From the NCBI GenBank assembly GCA_002354655.1, contig DELY01000041.1:103876-167875 (forward strand): DNA of 64,000 bases, read 5' to 3'. A program made the position numbers and the translations under genes. A model generated the notes under the pieces. The model saw nothing but the letters and a program-made list of their open reading frames with translations. It did no database searches and was not told where the DNA came from. Position 1 is the stretch's first letter; each line of letters opens with the position of its first letter. This document shows, in pieces, positions 34,233 through 44,461 of the stretch. This stretch comes from Pseudomonas sp. UBA2684 (GTDB taxonomy: Bacteria > Pseudomonadota > Gammaproteobacteria > Pseudomonadales > Pseudomonadaceae).

Positions 34233-35495
34233 TTAGAAGCGGTAGGTCACTTGCGCACCCAAGCCGTGGGCGGAATTTTTGTAGGTGGAACTGTATGTGC
34301 CCTTGAGCGGTTCGTTGAGGGCGATCTCGCTGTCGTCTTCCTTGAGGTAGGAGTAGGCCACGTCGATGGTCACCTGGTCATTCGGGCTCCAGGCGGTGCC
34401 CAGGCTGAGGATTGTGCGGTCGCCGGTGGGAATGCGTGGCGAGCGGTGCCGATTGTTGGTGGGCGACTGATCGACCGCGAGGCCCGCGCGCAAGATCCAT
34501 TGCGGGTTCAACTTGTAGGCGGCACCCACGGCGTGCGCCCAGGTGTCGTGCCACTGCTGGTCTTCGGTGAGGGTGCTGAACACCGACGACAACGGCCCGC
34601 CGACGTTCTGGCTGTTGACGGTGATTTCTTCCAGGCGGCTCCAGCGCGTCCAGGTGCTGCCGGCGTAGACCGTCCAGCGCGCGTTGAGGTCGTGGGTCAC
34701 CGAGACGTCCAGCGACTCCGGGGTTTGCAGGTCGAGCGAGGCATCGTACTTGCCGGCCGCGCTGGCGAAGGTGCCACCGCCCTCGATCTCGGTGTCGCCC
34801 TTCAGCCGGTAGTCGACCTTGGAATGGTAGGTCAGGCCGAAGCGGGTGTGCGGGCTCAACTCGAACAGCACGCCGGCGTTGAAGCCCAGCGCGGTGTCGT
34901 TGCCTTTGATTGTTACCCTGCCGGTGTTGCCCGCGACGAAGGGGTCGGAGAGTGTCGAGGAGAGTTCGCCGTCGATGCGGTTAAGGGTTGGGCCGAAGCC
35001 GATCGACAGGTGCTCGTTGATGCGGTAGCTGAGGGTCGGCTGCAGAGTGATCACCCGCACTTCGCTGCGGTCGCCATAGGCGCGGCCTTGGAAGCTGCGT
35101 TCGTAGTCGGTGACCAGGCCGAACGGCACGTACATGCCGAAACCAAAGGTCCAGCGGTCATCCAGCGGGTTGACGTAATAGCCCATCGGCGCGCCGATGA
35201 ACGGCACCATGTCGCCGTCGTTGCTGCCCGGCGTGCTGCCGCTGGCATCGTCGATAGCGGTTTTGGCGTTGAGCAGGGCGACCCCGCCGCTGACTTGTTC
35301 GCGCTTCAGGCGCGCCATGCCGGCGGGGTTGCCGAATACCGTGCTGGCATCCTCGGCGGACGACGAGCGGCCAGCAAAGGCGGTGCCCATGTTGCTGACG
35401 CTCTGTTCATTGATGGCGAAGCCGCCGGCCAGGCTGTAACTGGATGCGGCGGTAATGGCGAGGGCGAAGCTGGTCTTGAGGACGCGTTGGCTCAC
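34233..35495 (-). CDS. FadL/OmpP1 family outer-membrane long-chain fatty acid transporter
   Basis: A 420-aa outer-membrane barrel. The GTG at 35495 follows AAGGAG 9 nt upstream and is preferred to an in-frame ATG at 35606 that adds a non-signal 37-residue tail. The signal peptide ends near SLAGGF, and the mature N-terminus GFAINEQSVSNMGTAFAG with STVFGNPAGMARL is the hallmark hatch region of FadL proteins. It ends in the barrel-type HGLGAQVTYRF. It would take up fatty acids such as those freed by the neighbouring lipase; this functional link is inferred from position. Confidence 0.93.
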   Translation of the reverse strand: MSQRVLKTSFALAITAASSYSLAGGFAINEQSVSNMGTAFAGRSSSAEDASTVFGNPAGMARLKREQVSGGVALLNAKTAIDDASGSTPGSNDGDMVPFIGAPMGYYVNPLDDRWTFGFGMYVPFGLVTDYERSFQGRAYGDRSEVRVITLQPTLSYRINEHLSIGFGPTLNRIDGELSSTLSDPFVAGNTGRVTIKGNDTALGFNAGVLFELSPHTRFGLTYHSKVDYRLKGDTEIEGGGTFASAAGKYDASLDLQTPESLDVSVTHDLNARWTVYAGSTWTRWSRLEEITVNSQNVGGPLSSVFSTLTEDQQWHDTWAHAVGAAYKLNPQWILRAGLAVDQSPTNNRHRSPRIPTGDRTILSLGTAWSPNDQVTIDVAYSYLKEDDSEIALNEPLKGTYSSTYKNSAHGLGAQVTYRF

Positions 35496-35530
35496 AGGGG
35501 GCTCCTTGGTTAAGCGGGGGCGCAACCTAG

Positions 35531-35702
35531 GAGCCTGTCGGACTTGACCGTTCGTCGCGAGGGAAAGTCCGGATCGAGTCAGTTTTGTTGATCTTTCGAG
35601 GCGCATAGCGAGCTATTTAACGAGAAAGAGCGGCAAACATGACCGAATCCATCCAGAAGAGGGGCTTTTTCGCAGTAGAGCAGCGTTAAGTCCGACAGGC
35701 TT
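35531..35702. mobile_element. 172-bp MITE-like element with 18-bp terminal inverted repeats
   Basis: The left end (GAGCCTGTCGGACTTGAC) and the right end read in reverse complement (AAGCCTGTCGGACTTAAC) agree at 16 of 18 positions. CTAG directly flanks both ends (35527-35530 and 35703-35706), as expected for a 4-bp target duplication. The interior has no ORF of note. It lies just upstream of fadL and may carry or displace its promoter. The parent transposase is not in the window; a 4-bp YTAR target is typical of IS5-group elements, which is only a hint. Confidence 0.72.
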
Positions 35703-35822
35703 CTAGCAGGCTCTGCTGACCCCTGACAAGCCGCTGAAGTTCCCGTAATAGAGCGGTTTTGTCCGATAAGTGAAGGCAATATGCTGGCGTTTTCCGCAGT
35801 CGTGAACGCCTGTGCAGGCCCG

Positions 35823-36302
35823 TCAGGCGACTTGGCTAAGGGTGCCGATGCAGCGTTTCCAGGCGTCGATGAAGTCGCGTGGCCGACCTTGGGGGTGGAA
35901 TACCTGACACCAGATATGCGCCAGGCCGAGGAGGTCTTCGGCTTCGGGCAATACGCTGTTTTGCGCCTCGATCAGCATCCAGGCGATGGCCGTGGCGTAA
36001 CGCAGGTTGACGGTGAGTTCCAGGTGCGGCGCCGCGAGGAAGGCATGCTGACTGGCCAGCCCGCGGACTTGGCTGGCGAGGTCGGGGTCGCGCGCCAGGT
36101 GTGAGTCCCAGAGTTGTTGATGACTGGCTTCGGCGATGCGGTACAGGCCATGGCCGTGGCAATCGTCGAGGGCGCTGCCGAGCCCGGATTGGCAGGCCGC
36201 GGCACCCAATAACAGGGCTTCGGCGGAAGGGGAGTGGCGCCCCAGGTAGATCAAGGTGGGGCGGATAACGTGCTGACGCAACTCGCAGGCGGCGATTCCC
36301 AT
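35823..36302 (-). CDS. lysozyme-like fold hypothetical protein with altered catalytic position
   Basis: A 159-aa soluble protein without signal peptide. The pattern ELRQHVIRPTLIYLGRHSP, LLLGAAACQSGLG, GLYRIAEASHQQLWDSHL, then repeated QVRGLASQHAFLA, resembles small phage-type lysozyme-like proteins in which the motif is usually V/Q-E-S and GLG-Q-x-E-P. Here Gln38 stands where the catalytic Glu is expected (recalled from memory). It may be an inactive binder or a phage remnant; no other phage gene is seen. Confidence in the gene is good, in the fold moderate. Confidence 0.6.
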   Translation of the reverse strand: MGIAACELRQHVIRPTLIYLGRHSPSAEALLLGAAACQSGLGSALDDCHGHGLYRIAEASHQQLWDSHLARDPDLASQVRGLASQHAFLAAPHLELTVNLRYATAIAWMLIEAQNSVLPEAEDLLGLAHIWCQVFHPQGRPRDFIDAWKRCIGTLSQVA

Positions 36303-36322
36303 AGAGCCCTCACGAAAGGTGA

Positions 36323-36378
36323 CCGGTGGGGCCAGGGCGCATGGCAGCTTCTGATGATTTTAATAAAGGCCCCACCGG
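36323..36378 (-). other. inverted repeat in the leader of the lysozyme-like gene
   Basis: CCGGTGGGGCC (36323-36333) and GGCCCCACCGG (36368-36378) are perfect 11-bp complements 34 nt apart, 20 bp upstream of the gene's start on the minus strand. It could fold in the mRNA leader or bind a regulator. The rest of 36379-36518 is AT-rich and holds no gene. Confidence 0.5.
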
Positions 36379-36518
36379 CAGCGGGGTTAGCCGCTTGATT
36401 TGAAGTGTAGTGCGACCTTTGGCGTGTAAAGGGCTGTTTTTAAATTGTTTTCAGCTTTCGCTTATTACCTATATTCCAGGCGGTGCTTAGCCCGCCATGA
36501 TTTGCCATAACCCTGGGA

Positions 36519-37373
36519 TCAGTCGCCAGTGGCCACCGGACGGCTCGGATCGGTGATCCATTCGCTCCACGACCCGGCATACAGCGGCGCCAGCGGGTAG
36601 CCCGCCAGGCACAGGGCGAACAGGTTGTGGCAGGCGGTGACGCCGGAGCCGCAGTAGGCCACCAGCTCGCTGGCCGGGCGCGTGTCGAGTTGCGCGGCGA
36701 AGCGTTGGCGCAACTGCGCGGCCGGCAGGAAGCGGCCGGTGCTGTCGAGGTTGTCGGTGAACACTGCGCAGCGGGCGCCGGGAATATGCCCGGCCACTGG
36801 GTCGAGCGGTTCCACCTCACCGCGAAAGCGCGGCAGGGCGCGGGCGTCGAGCAAGGTTAGCTGTGGGTTGTGCAAGCGTTGCTGGACCTGCTCGGCGCTC
36901 AGCACCAGGCTGGCATCGGCGTGCCCGGCGAAGTCGCCAGGTGCGCGGCTTGGCTGTGCTTGCGTCAGCGCGAAACCCGCCGCACGCCAGGCCTGCAGGC
37001 CGCCGTCGAGCAGGTACACGCCATCGCGCTTGCCCAGCCAGGCCAGCAACCACCAGGCGCGTGCGGCAAATGCGCCGGGGCCGTCGTCATACAGCACCAC
37101 GCTGCTGTTGGCGCACAGGCCCCATGCACGCAGGCGCGCAAGCAGTTGCGCTGGGTTCGGTAAGGGGTGACGGCCACTGATGCCTTTATGCACCGGGCCG
37201 GAGAGATCGCGCTCCAGGTCGGCGAACTGCGCGCCGGCGATGTGCCCTTCGGCAAAGCTGCGCTGGCCGTAGGCCGGGTCATCGAGGGCGAAGCGACAGT
37301 CGAGCAGGACCACGTTGGCGTTGCCGAGACGGGTATGCAGGTCGGCGGCGCTGATCAGTTGGGCAAGCGGCAT
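36519..37373 (-). CDS. sseA: 3-mercaptopyruvate sulfurtransferase
   Basis: A 284-aa two-domain rhodanese. The N-terminal rhodanese domain is inactive in form, and the C-terminal active loop is CGSGVTAC with the persulfide-forming Cys. CGSGV(T/S)A distinguishes mercaptopyruvate from thiosulfate sulfurtransferases (CRKGVTA type). It transfers sulfur from 3-mercaptopyruvate to thiols or cyanide in the cytoplasm. The gene is divergent from gdhA. Confidence 0.92.
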   Translation of the reverse strand: MPLAQLISAADLHTRLGNANVVLLDCRFALDDPAYGQRSFAEGHIAGAQFADLERDLSGPVHKGISGRHPLPNPAQLLARLRAWGLCANSSVVLYDDGPGAFAARAWWLLAWLGKRDGVYLLDGGLQAWRAAGFALTQAQPSRAPGDFAGHADASLVLSAEQVQQRLHNPQLTLLDARALPRFRGEVEPLDPVAGHIPGARCAVFTDNLDSTGRFLPAAQLRQRFAAQLDTRPASELVAYCGSGVTACHNLFALCLAGYPLAPLYAGSWSEWITDPSRPVATGD

Positions 37374-39029
<1,656 letters not shown>

Positions 39030-39036
39030 GCCGCCC

Positions 39037-39071
39037 AAAGCCGCGCATGGGCATGCGCGGCCTTGTCGTTT
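39037..39071 (+). terminator. Rho-independent terminator of gdhA
   Basis: GCCGCGCAT (39040-39048) and ATGCGCGGC (39053-39061) form a perfect 9-bp stem with a 4-nt loop, preceded by AAA and followed by CTTGTCGTTT. It starts 8 bp after the gdhA stop. Confidence 0.65.
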
Positions 39072-39220
39072 CGGCGCACGGCCGCGGTTGGCGCTGCGTA
39101 TGGCGATGTACCGGCGCGCCGCGGGCGATGCCCCTGGCGGCCTGAGGATTTGCGTCCATTGCCGCTCAACTTCAGGCATGCTGCGTGCCCCTCATTTCCC
39201 CACGCAGGTGACCGCCCAGC

Positions 39221-39901
39221 ATGAAGCGTTTTGTTTTGCTCGATACGGCTCCGATTCCCGGAACGGATGGCGCGCTCTGCCTGTTCGAATACGGCGAGGA
39301 CTTCGTGATCAAGATCGCCGGTGGCGATGGCGGTCAGTTGATGAACACGCGCATGCATGGCTCCGAGGATGCGTTGGCAGCGATTCCCTGCAAGCAAATT
39401 GCCAATCGCCCGCAGGCGCGGGTGTTGATCGGTGGGTTGGGCATGGGCTTCACTCTGGCTGCGGCGTTACAGCACCTGGGAGCCGATGCCGAGGTGGTGG
39501 TGGCCGAATTGGTGCCGGGGGTGGTCGAGTGGAATCGCGGGCCGCTCGGCGCCAAAGCCGCCTATCCGTTGCACGACCCGCGCACAACGGTGGTGCAGGA
39601 CGATGTCGCCAATCTGCTGAAAGCCGCCGAGCAGGCGTATGACGCGATCATGCTGGACGTCGACAACGGTCCCGAGGGCCTGACCCAGAAGGGCAACAGC
39701 TGGCTGTATTCCATGGATGGGCTGGCGCGCTGCAATAAGGCCTTGCGGGCGAAAGGCATGTTGGCCGTGTGGTCGTCGAGTGCCGACCGCAAGTTCTCCG
39801 AGAAGGTGCGTAAGGCCGGCTTCAAGGTGGAAGAAGTGCAGGTCTACGCCCACGGCAATAAAGGCACGCGTCACACCATCTGGATCGCGCAGAAGCTTTA
39901 G
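39221..39901 (+). CDS. spermidine synthase-like (PABS-fold) protein
   Basis: A 226-aa Rossmann-fold protein of the polyamine synthase/methyltransferase group. VLIGGLGMGFTLAAAL is the SAM/dcSAM-binding loop, VVVAELVPGVVEWN carries the ribose-binding Glu, and DAIMLDVDNGPEGLT stands where aminopropyltransferases have their catalytic Asp. The N-terminal beta domain is reduced. True SpeE proteins are longer and have additional polyamine contacts, so the reaction may be a methyl transfer rather than spermidine synthesis. Stand-alone gene after gdhA. Confidence 0.75.
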   Translation: MKRFVLLDTAPIPGTDGALCLFEYGEDFVIKIAGGDGGQLMNTRMHGSEDALAAIPCKQIANRPQARVLIGGLGMGFTLAAALQHLGADAEVVVAELVPGVVEWNRGPLGAKAAYPLHDPRTTVVQDDVANLLKAAEQAYDAIMLDVDNGPEGLTQKGNSWLYSMDGLARCNKALRAKGMLAVWSSSADRKFSEKVRKAGFKVEEVQVYAHGNKGTRHTIWIAQKL

Positions 39902-39941
39902 CCGCAGCCCATGGCTGCGAAGCGCGTAGATGAAGCAGCCC

Positions 39942-40057
39942 GTAGGGTGGGTTAGCCGTAGGCGTAACCCACCAGCCAGGTCGAACCCGTCGCGAGCGAT
40001 GCCCATGGCGCTACCGCTATCGGTGGGTTACGTCGCTACGCGGACAACCCACCCTAC
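39942..40057. repeat. GTAGGGTGGGTTAG-family repeat, member e
   Basis: GTAGGGTGGGTTAG at the left and CCCACCCTAC at the right bound a 116-bp composite of nested palindromes (GTAACCCACC and GGTGGGTTAC inside). It fills the space between two convergent genes. Confidence 0.8.
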
Positions 40058-40069
40058 ACAGGTTGCGGC

Positions 40070-41131
40070 TCAACGAATCTTCAGCTTGCCGATGCGGTCG
40101 TTGTCCAGGCTGCCGAAGTACAGGTAGTCGCCCACCGGCTTGACCGAGGTGACCATGCGCAGGTGGGTGCCGCTGGTGTCGTGCAGGCTGCGCACGATCT
40201 CGCCTTGTTCGTTGATGGCGATGGCGAAGCCGTAGGGGATCGCCTTGGGCCACAGCGCGCGCGGCAGTTTGGCCATTTGCGCTTTCAGCCACGGGTGGCG
40301 GTGGAGGAAGTCGGCATCGGCTTTGCGCGGTGTCGGCAGGGCCACCCAGAAGGTGCCGTTGCGGTCGCCTTGCAGGTTGTCCGGCAGGCCCGGCAGGTTG
40401 TCGATAAATACATCGTGGCTGCCGGCTTTCTCGCCAGTGAGCCAATAACGGGTGATGCGGTAGCGGTAGGTTTCGTTGACCAACACGAAATCTTCGTTGG
40501 CCGACAGCGCCACGCCGTTGGCGAAATACAGATCCTTGAGCAATACCTTGGTGGTGCCGCTGGCCGGGTCGTAGCTGAGCAAGCGGCCATGCGGGCGGGC
40601 TTCGAGCAGGTCGAGCAGGTAGTCCGGCTGCTCGAAGCGCGAGGAGGCGTCGCTGAAGTAGATGGTGCCGTCGCGGGCGATATCCAGGTCGTCGGTGAAT
40701 TTGAACGGCAGGCCGTCGGCCTCGCGGGTAAGTACCTTGATCTGCCCCTGGGTATCGATGCTGAGTAAGCCCTTGTAGGCATCGGCGACGATCAGCTTGC
40801 CGCTGGCGTCGAAGTCCATGCCCAGCGGGCGGCCCTGGGTGTCGGCGAAGGTCTCCACGCTGCCGTCGGCCTTGATTCGCACGATGCGCCCATCGTGCAG
40901 GCCGCTGTAGACTTGGCCCTGGGCGTCCACGGCGGTGTCTTCCGGGCCATGCACCTGGCCACGGCCGAGCAGCTCGGCCTTCATCAGGGTGTCGTTGGGC
41001 TCCAGCACGCCGGTCATGGTTGGCGCTGGCGGCGCCTCCCAGGCGAGCGGGTCGATAGGGCTGGGTGTTACCAACAGATAGAGCGCCACGGCGGCGATTA
41101 CCAGGGCGAGTAGGCCAAGCAGTTTCTTCAT
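40070..41131 (-). CDS. SMP-30/strictosidine synthase-like six-bladed beta-propeller protein
   Basis: A 353-aa protein with an N-terminal hydrophobic anchor (LLGLLALVIAAVALYLLV, residues 4-21) and a propeller. Features are GPEDTAVDAQGQVYSGLHDGRI, GRPLGMDFDASGKLIVADAYKGLL, DDLDIARDGTIYFSDAS and NGVALSANEDFVLVNETYRYRI. It probably hydrolyses a lactone or ester on the periplasmic side, but no substrate is known. The ATG at 41131 follows AAGGA; an upstream in-frame start at 41209 is unlikely. It is divergent from rnd. Confidence 0.82.
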   Translation of the reverse strand: MKKLLGLLALVIAAVALYLLVTPSPIDPLAWEAPPAPTMTGVLEPNDTLMKAELLGRGQVHGPEDTAVDAQGQVYSGLHDGRIVRIKADGSVETFADTQGRPLGMDFDASGKLIVADAYKGLLSIDTQGQIKVLTREADGLPFKFTDDLDIARDGTIYFSDASSRFEQPDYLLDLLEARPHGRLLSYDPASGTTKVLLKDLYFANGVALSANEDFVLVNETYRYRITRYWLTGEKAGSHDVFIDNLPGLPDNLQGDRNGTFWVALPTPRKADADFLHRHPWLKAQMAKLPRALWPKAIPYGFAIAINEQGEIVRSLHDTSGTHLRMVTSVKPVGDYLYFGSLDNDRIGKLKIR

Positions 41132-41311
41132 TGTTGTTATTCCTTGTGCTGAAGCTGACCGAGTGCTGTGAGCGGCCGCCAGATTACACAGGTCGCTGTC
41201 TTCACGCACCGCTGGGCATGTGGTGCGGGTCGCTCAGGCGCTCGACCACGGCTTCTGCTTGAGTTGAGCACGAAGTGGCGGCTGTAGACGTTGCGCCGCA
41301 GGTGCGATGAA

Positions 41312-41341
41312 ACGTCAGCAGACCCGCGGGCGATATATACT
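41312..41341 (+). promoter_or_regulatory. candidate rnd promoter
   Basis: TATACT at 41336-41341 is a good -10 element; the only -35 candidate, ACGTCA (41312-41317, 18-bp spacer), is weak. Transcription would begin near 41348, 21 nt before the GTG start of rnd. Confidence 0.4.
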
Positions 41342-41368
41342 GCGCGGCATTCTTCAGGGGAGAGCCGT

Positions 41369-42502
41369 GTGGCTATTGAGATTCAGTGGATTCGTGACAA
41401 CGCCAGCCTGGCGCACTACTGCGCCAGCTGGCGTAGCCTGCCATTCGTGGCTGTGGACACCGAATTTATGCGGGTCGATACGTTCTACCCGATCGCCGGT
41501 CTGTTGCAGGTCAGCGAGGGTGAGCGGGCGTACTTGATCGATCCTCTGCTGATCAGTGACTGGGCACCCTTCGCCGAACTGCTGGTGGACCCGGCCGTGG
41601 TCAAGGTGCTGCACGCCTGCAGCGAAGACCTGGAAGTGTTCCTGCGCCTGACCGGCAGCCTGCCGACGCCGCTGTTCGATACCCAACTGGCCGCCGGTTA
41701 CCTCAATCTCGGCTTCTCCATGGGCTATTCGCGCCTGGTGCAGGCGGTGCTGGCCATCGAGCTGCCGAAAGGCGAGACCCGCTCCGATTGGCTGCAACGG
41801 CCGCTGTCGGAAACCCAAGTCAGCTACGCCGCCGAAGATGTGTTGCACCTGGCCGAGGTCTACGCCGCGCTGCAACAGCAACTGGCGCCGGAAAAGAACG
41901 CCTGGGTGCTGGAAGACGGTGCCGAGCTGGTGGCCAACCTGGGCCGTGAAATTGCCCCCGAGGATGCCTACCGCGAAGCCAAACTGGCCTGGAAGCTGTC
42001 CCGCGCGCAACTGGCGGTGCTGCGCGAGCTCTGTGCCTGGCGCGAGCGTCAGGCGCGGGTGCGCAACCAGCCACGCAACCGGATCATCCGCGAGCATTCG
42101 CTGTGGCCGTTGGCCCGTACTCAACCGGATAACCTGGTGGCCCTGGCGCGGATCGAGGACATGCACCCGAAAACCGTGCGTCAGGACGGTGAATTCCTCC
42201 TGCAACTGATCAAAAGCGCCGCCGCCACAGCGCCCGCCGATTGGCCGCAAGCATTGCCCGAACCCTTGCCGGTAGACGCCTCGACGTTGCTGAAGAAGCT
42301 GCGTGCGGTTGGCCAGCGCGAAGCCGAACGCTTGAACATCGCCCCCGAGTTGATGCTGCGCAAGAAAACCCTCGAAGCCCTGCTGAAAAGCGGCTACCCC
42401 AATGGGCCTTATCAGCTGCCGGACACCTTGCGCGGCTGGCGCCGTGAATTGATGGGCCAGGCGTTGCTCGATTGCCTGGCCGCTGAAGGAGAATCCGCGT
42501 GA
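41369..42502 (+). CDS. rnd: ribonuclease D
   Basis: A 377-aa 3'-5' exoribonuclease that trims tRNA and other stable RNA precursors. GTG at 41369 (VAIEIQWI) follows GGGGAG by 6 nt and gives the normal length. The DEDD exonuclease motifs are [13 protein letters not shown] (Asp, Glu), [13 protein letters not shown] (Asp) and [10 protein letters not shown] (Tyr, Asp). The C-terminal HRDC domains follow. It overlaps ycgL by GTGA, so they are co-translated. Confidence 0.95.
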   Translation: MAIEIQWIRDNASLAHYCASWRSLPFVAVDTEFMRVDTFYPIAGLLQVSEGERAYLIDPLLISDWAPFAELLVDPAVVKVLHACSEDLEVFLRLTGSLPTPLFDTQLAAGYLNLGFSMGYSRLVQAVLAIELPKGETRSDWLQRPLSETQVSYAAEDVLHLAEVYAALQQQLAPEKNAWVLEDGAELVANLGREIAPEDAYREAKLAWKLSRAQLAVLRELCAWRERQARVRNQPRNRIIREHSLWPLARTQPDNLVALARIEDMHPKTVRQDGEFLLQLIKSAAATAPADWPQALPEPLPVDASTLLKKLRAVGQREAERLNIAPELMLRKKTLEALLKSGYPNGPYQLPDTLRGWRRELMGQALLDCLAAEGESA

Positions 42503-42792
42503 AACGTATCTGTTCGATCTACAAAAGCCCGCGCAAGAACGAGATGTACCTCTACGTGCTGCGCAGCGATGCACTCAAGCGCGTGCCGGAGTCCTTGCTG
42601 GTGGCCTTTGGGCCGCCGACCCATGCGTTCGACATGGTGCTCACGCCGGAGCGCACCCTGGCCCGCGAGGACATCCACGCGGTGCTGGCCAACCTCGATC
42701 AGCAGGGTTATCACCTGCAAATGCCGCCGGCGGAAGACGACTACATCGAGCACCTGCCAGACGAACTGCTACGCCGTAACGACCCGGTATAA
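42499..42792 (+). CDS. ycgL: YcgL family protein
   Basis: A 97-aa protein of the YcgL domain family (start [23 protein letters not shown] overlapping the rnd stop). The family has a small alpha/beta fold of unknown function and is found next to rnd in many gammaproteobacteria. In E. coli YcgL has been linked to RNA degradation and stress, which fits the coupling with RNase D. The C-terminus is acidic ([14 protein letters not shown]). Confidence 0.93.
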   Translation: MKRICSIYKSPRKNEMYLYVLRSDALKRVPESLLVAFGPPTHAFDMVLTPERTLAREDIHAVLANLDQQGYHLQMPPAEDDYIEHLPDELLRRNDPV

Positions 42793-42797
42793 ACCCG

Positions 42798-43754
42798 ATG
42801 TCCGCATGCGCGCAGCCTCCCGTGCGGGTATTGCTCGGCGAAACCGAGCACGCCCGCTATGCCGACCTGCTGCGGCAGGCCGCCCCGGTGCTGGAGCTAG
42901 TGGGTAGTGACGATGCCGCTGAGCTGGCGCGCTGGGCTGACAGATGTCCGCTCTGGCTGGGGCAGCCGGATCTGCTTGCCAAACTGTTGCGCCAGGGCCA
43001 TCGGCCGCAGTGGCTGCAATCGACCTGGGCCGGCATCACGCCATTACTGGCCGCCGATTTACCGCGCGATTACCGCCTGACCCGCGCCGTGGGCATCTTC
43101 GGCCAGGTGATGGCCGAGTATGTGTTGTGTCACCTGCTGGCACATGAGCGCGAGCTGTTTGCGCGCCTGGCCGCGCAGGTCGAGCAGCGCTGGGACAACC
43201 GCCAGCCGCAGAGTTTGGCCGGGCGCCGGGTGCTGATCGTCGGTGTCGGCGATATCGGCTTGAGCGTGGCGCACTTGCTCGCGCCTTTTGCTGTGGTGCT
43301 GTGTGGCGTGGCCAGTCATGCGCGTGTAGTGCCGCCATTTAGCGAGGTGGCGGGGCTGGACGCTTTGCCACGTTTGGCCGCTGACGCCGACTACGTGATC
43401 AACTTGCTGCCGGATACTCCGGCCACCCGCGACGTATATGACGCCGCGCTGTTCGCCCGACTCAAGCCCAGCGCGTTGTTGATCAATGCCGGACGCGGCG
43501 CGGCGGTGGTCGATGCCGATCTGGTGGCGGCGCTTGAGCGCGGCCAGTTGGCGGGTGCGGTGATCGATGTCTGCCGTCAGGAACCGTTACCGCCGGGGCA
43601 TGCGTTCTGGACGGCGCCGCACCTGTTACTCACCGGGCACAGCGCCGCGCCCACCGACCCACGCCTCATGGCCCGGCTGTTTCTCGACAACCTGGCACGC
43701 TACCGCGCGGACACCGAGCTGCGTGGTTTGGTGGACTTCGTCCGCGGCTATTGA
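42798..43754 (+). CDS. D-isomer-specific 2-hydroxyacid dehydrogenase
   Basis: A 318-aa NAD(P)-dependent dehydrogenase. The Rossmann loop is IVGVGDIGLSVAHLLAPF; the catalytic residues fit NAGRGAAVVD (Arg region), the Glu before RQEP and the His in LLTGHSAAPT. It resembles the glyoxylate/hydroxypyruvate reductase (GhrA) branch. It starts 5 bp after ycgL and is likely in the rnd operon. The substrate is not fixed. Confidence 0.87.
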   Translation: MSACAQPPVRVLLGETEHARYADLLRQAAPVLELVGSDDAAELARWADRCPLWLGQPDLLAKLLRQGHRPQWLQSTWAGITPLLAADLPRDYRLTRAVGIFGQVMAEYVLCHLLAHERELFARLAAQVEQRWDNRQPQSLAGRRVLIVGVGDIGLSVAHLLAPFAVVLCGVASHARVVPPFSEVAGLDALPRLAADADYVINLLPDTPATRDVYDAALFARLKPSALLINAGRGAAVVDADLVAALERGQLAGAVIDVCRQEPLPPGHAFWTAPHLLLTGHSAAPTDPRLMARLFLDNLARYRADTELRGLVDFVRGY

Positions 43755-43786
43755 GTGCGTTGGATGAAATCCGTGATCGCGGCAGA

Positions 43787-43862
43787 CGGTGGACATGCGC
43801 AGCTTGTCCACCGTCTGCCGCTTAGGCGGCGGACAAGTCGCGCTGCGGCATGTCCGCCCTAC
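43787..43862. repeat. GTAGGGTGG-family repeat, member f
   Basis: CGGTGGACATGCGC, TTGTCCACCG, then CGGCGGACAAG and CATGTCCGCCCTACGG form a double hairpin of about 76 bp. The units differ from other members by GGCGGACA in place of GGTGGACA. It separates the dehydrogenase from ycgN. Confidence 0.75.
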
Positions 43863-43949
43863 GGCCGCCATTCGGCGTGCCAGCCTTGGCCGCAGGCAGT
43901 CGCCAGGCTAGACTGCCGGCCTTTTCGCTCGTCACTCGTAACCCTCGCC

Positions 43950-44399
43950 ATGGCCGCCAAAGTCGAACCCTTCTGGAAACGCAAAACCCTCGCTCAACTC
44001 GACCAGGACGAGTGGGAGTCGCTGTGCGACGGCTGTGGTCTGTGCTGCCTGCAAAAGCTCGAGGACGAGGACGACGGCAGCGTGTATTACACGCGCATCG
44101 CCTGCCAGCTGCTCGACCTGAAAACCTGCCGCTGCACCGACTACGCTAACCGCAGGCAGTTCGTCGCCGATTGCATCCAGCTCACTCCGGCCCAGGCCGA
44201 TCAGTTCCAGTGGTTGCCGCCGACCTGCGGCTATCGGCTGATCAGCGAGGGCAAAGACCTGCCACTGTGGCACCACCTGGTGTGCGGCGATCCCGAGGCC
44301 GTGCACATCGAACGTATTTCCCAGTCCGGGCGCATGCTCAGCGAAAAAAGCGTGGCCGAGGACGACTGGGAGGATTACCTGATCTTCCGCGCCGGTTGA
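43950..44399 (+). CDS. ycgN: YcgN/UPF0260 family cysteine-cluster protein
   Basis: A 149-aa protein of the YkgJ-type cysteine cluster family. Start [14 protein letters not shown] matches family starts; upstream in-frame sequence runs through a repeat. The Cys clusters [21 protein letters not shown] and PPTCGYRL probably bind zinc or an iron-sulfur cluster. Function unknown. In E. coli ycgN is also near ycgL. Confidence 0.9.
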   Translation: MAAKVEPFWKRKTLAQLDQDEWESLCDGCGLCCLQKLEDEDDGSVYYTRIACQLLDLKTCRCTDYANRRQFVADCIQLTPAQADQFQWLPPTCGYRLISEGKDLPLWHHLVCGDPEAVHIERISQSGRMLSEKSVAEDDWEDYLIFRAG

Positions 44400-44461
44400 A
44401 TTGCTGCGCTGCTTTTCGGTCTACGACTGCACTGCACCGTCCCGCCAACAAGGAGTTGCCC

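Noticed and set aside
34251-35513. A 420-residue plus-strand frame opposite fadL
   Set aside because: FadL on the minus strand has a signal peptide, family N-terminus and a good Shine-Dalgarno; the plus frame has no motif.
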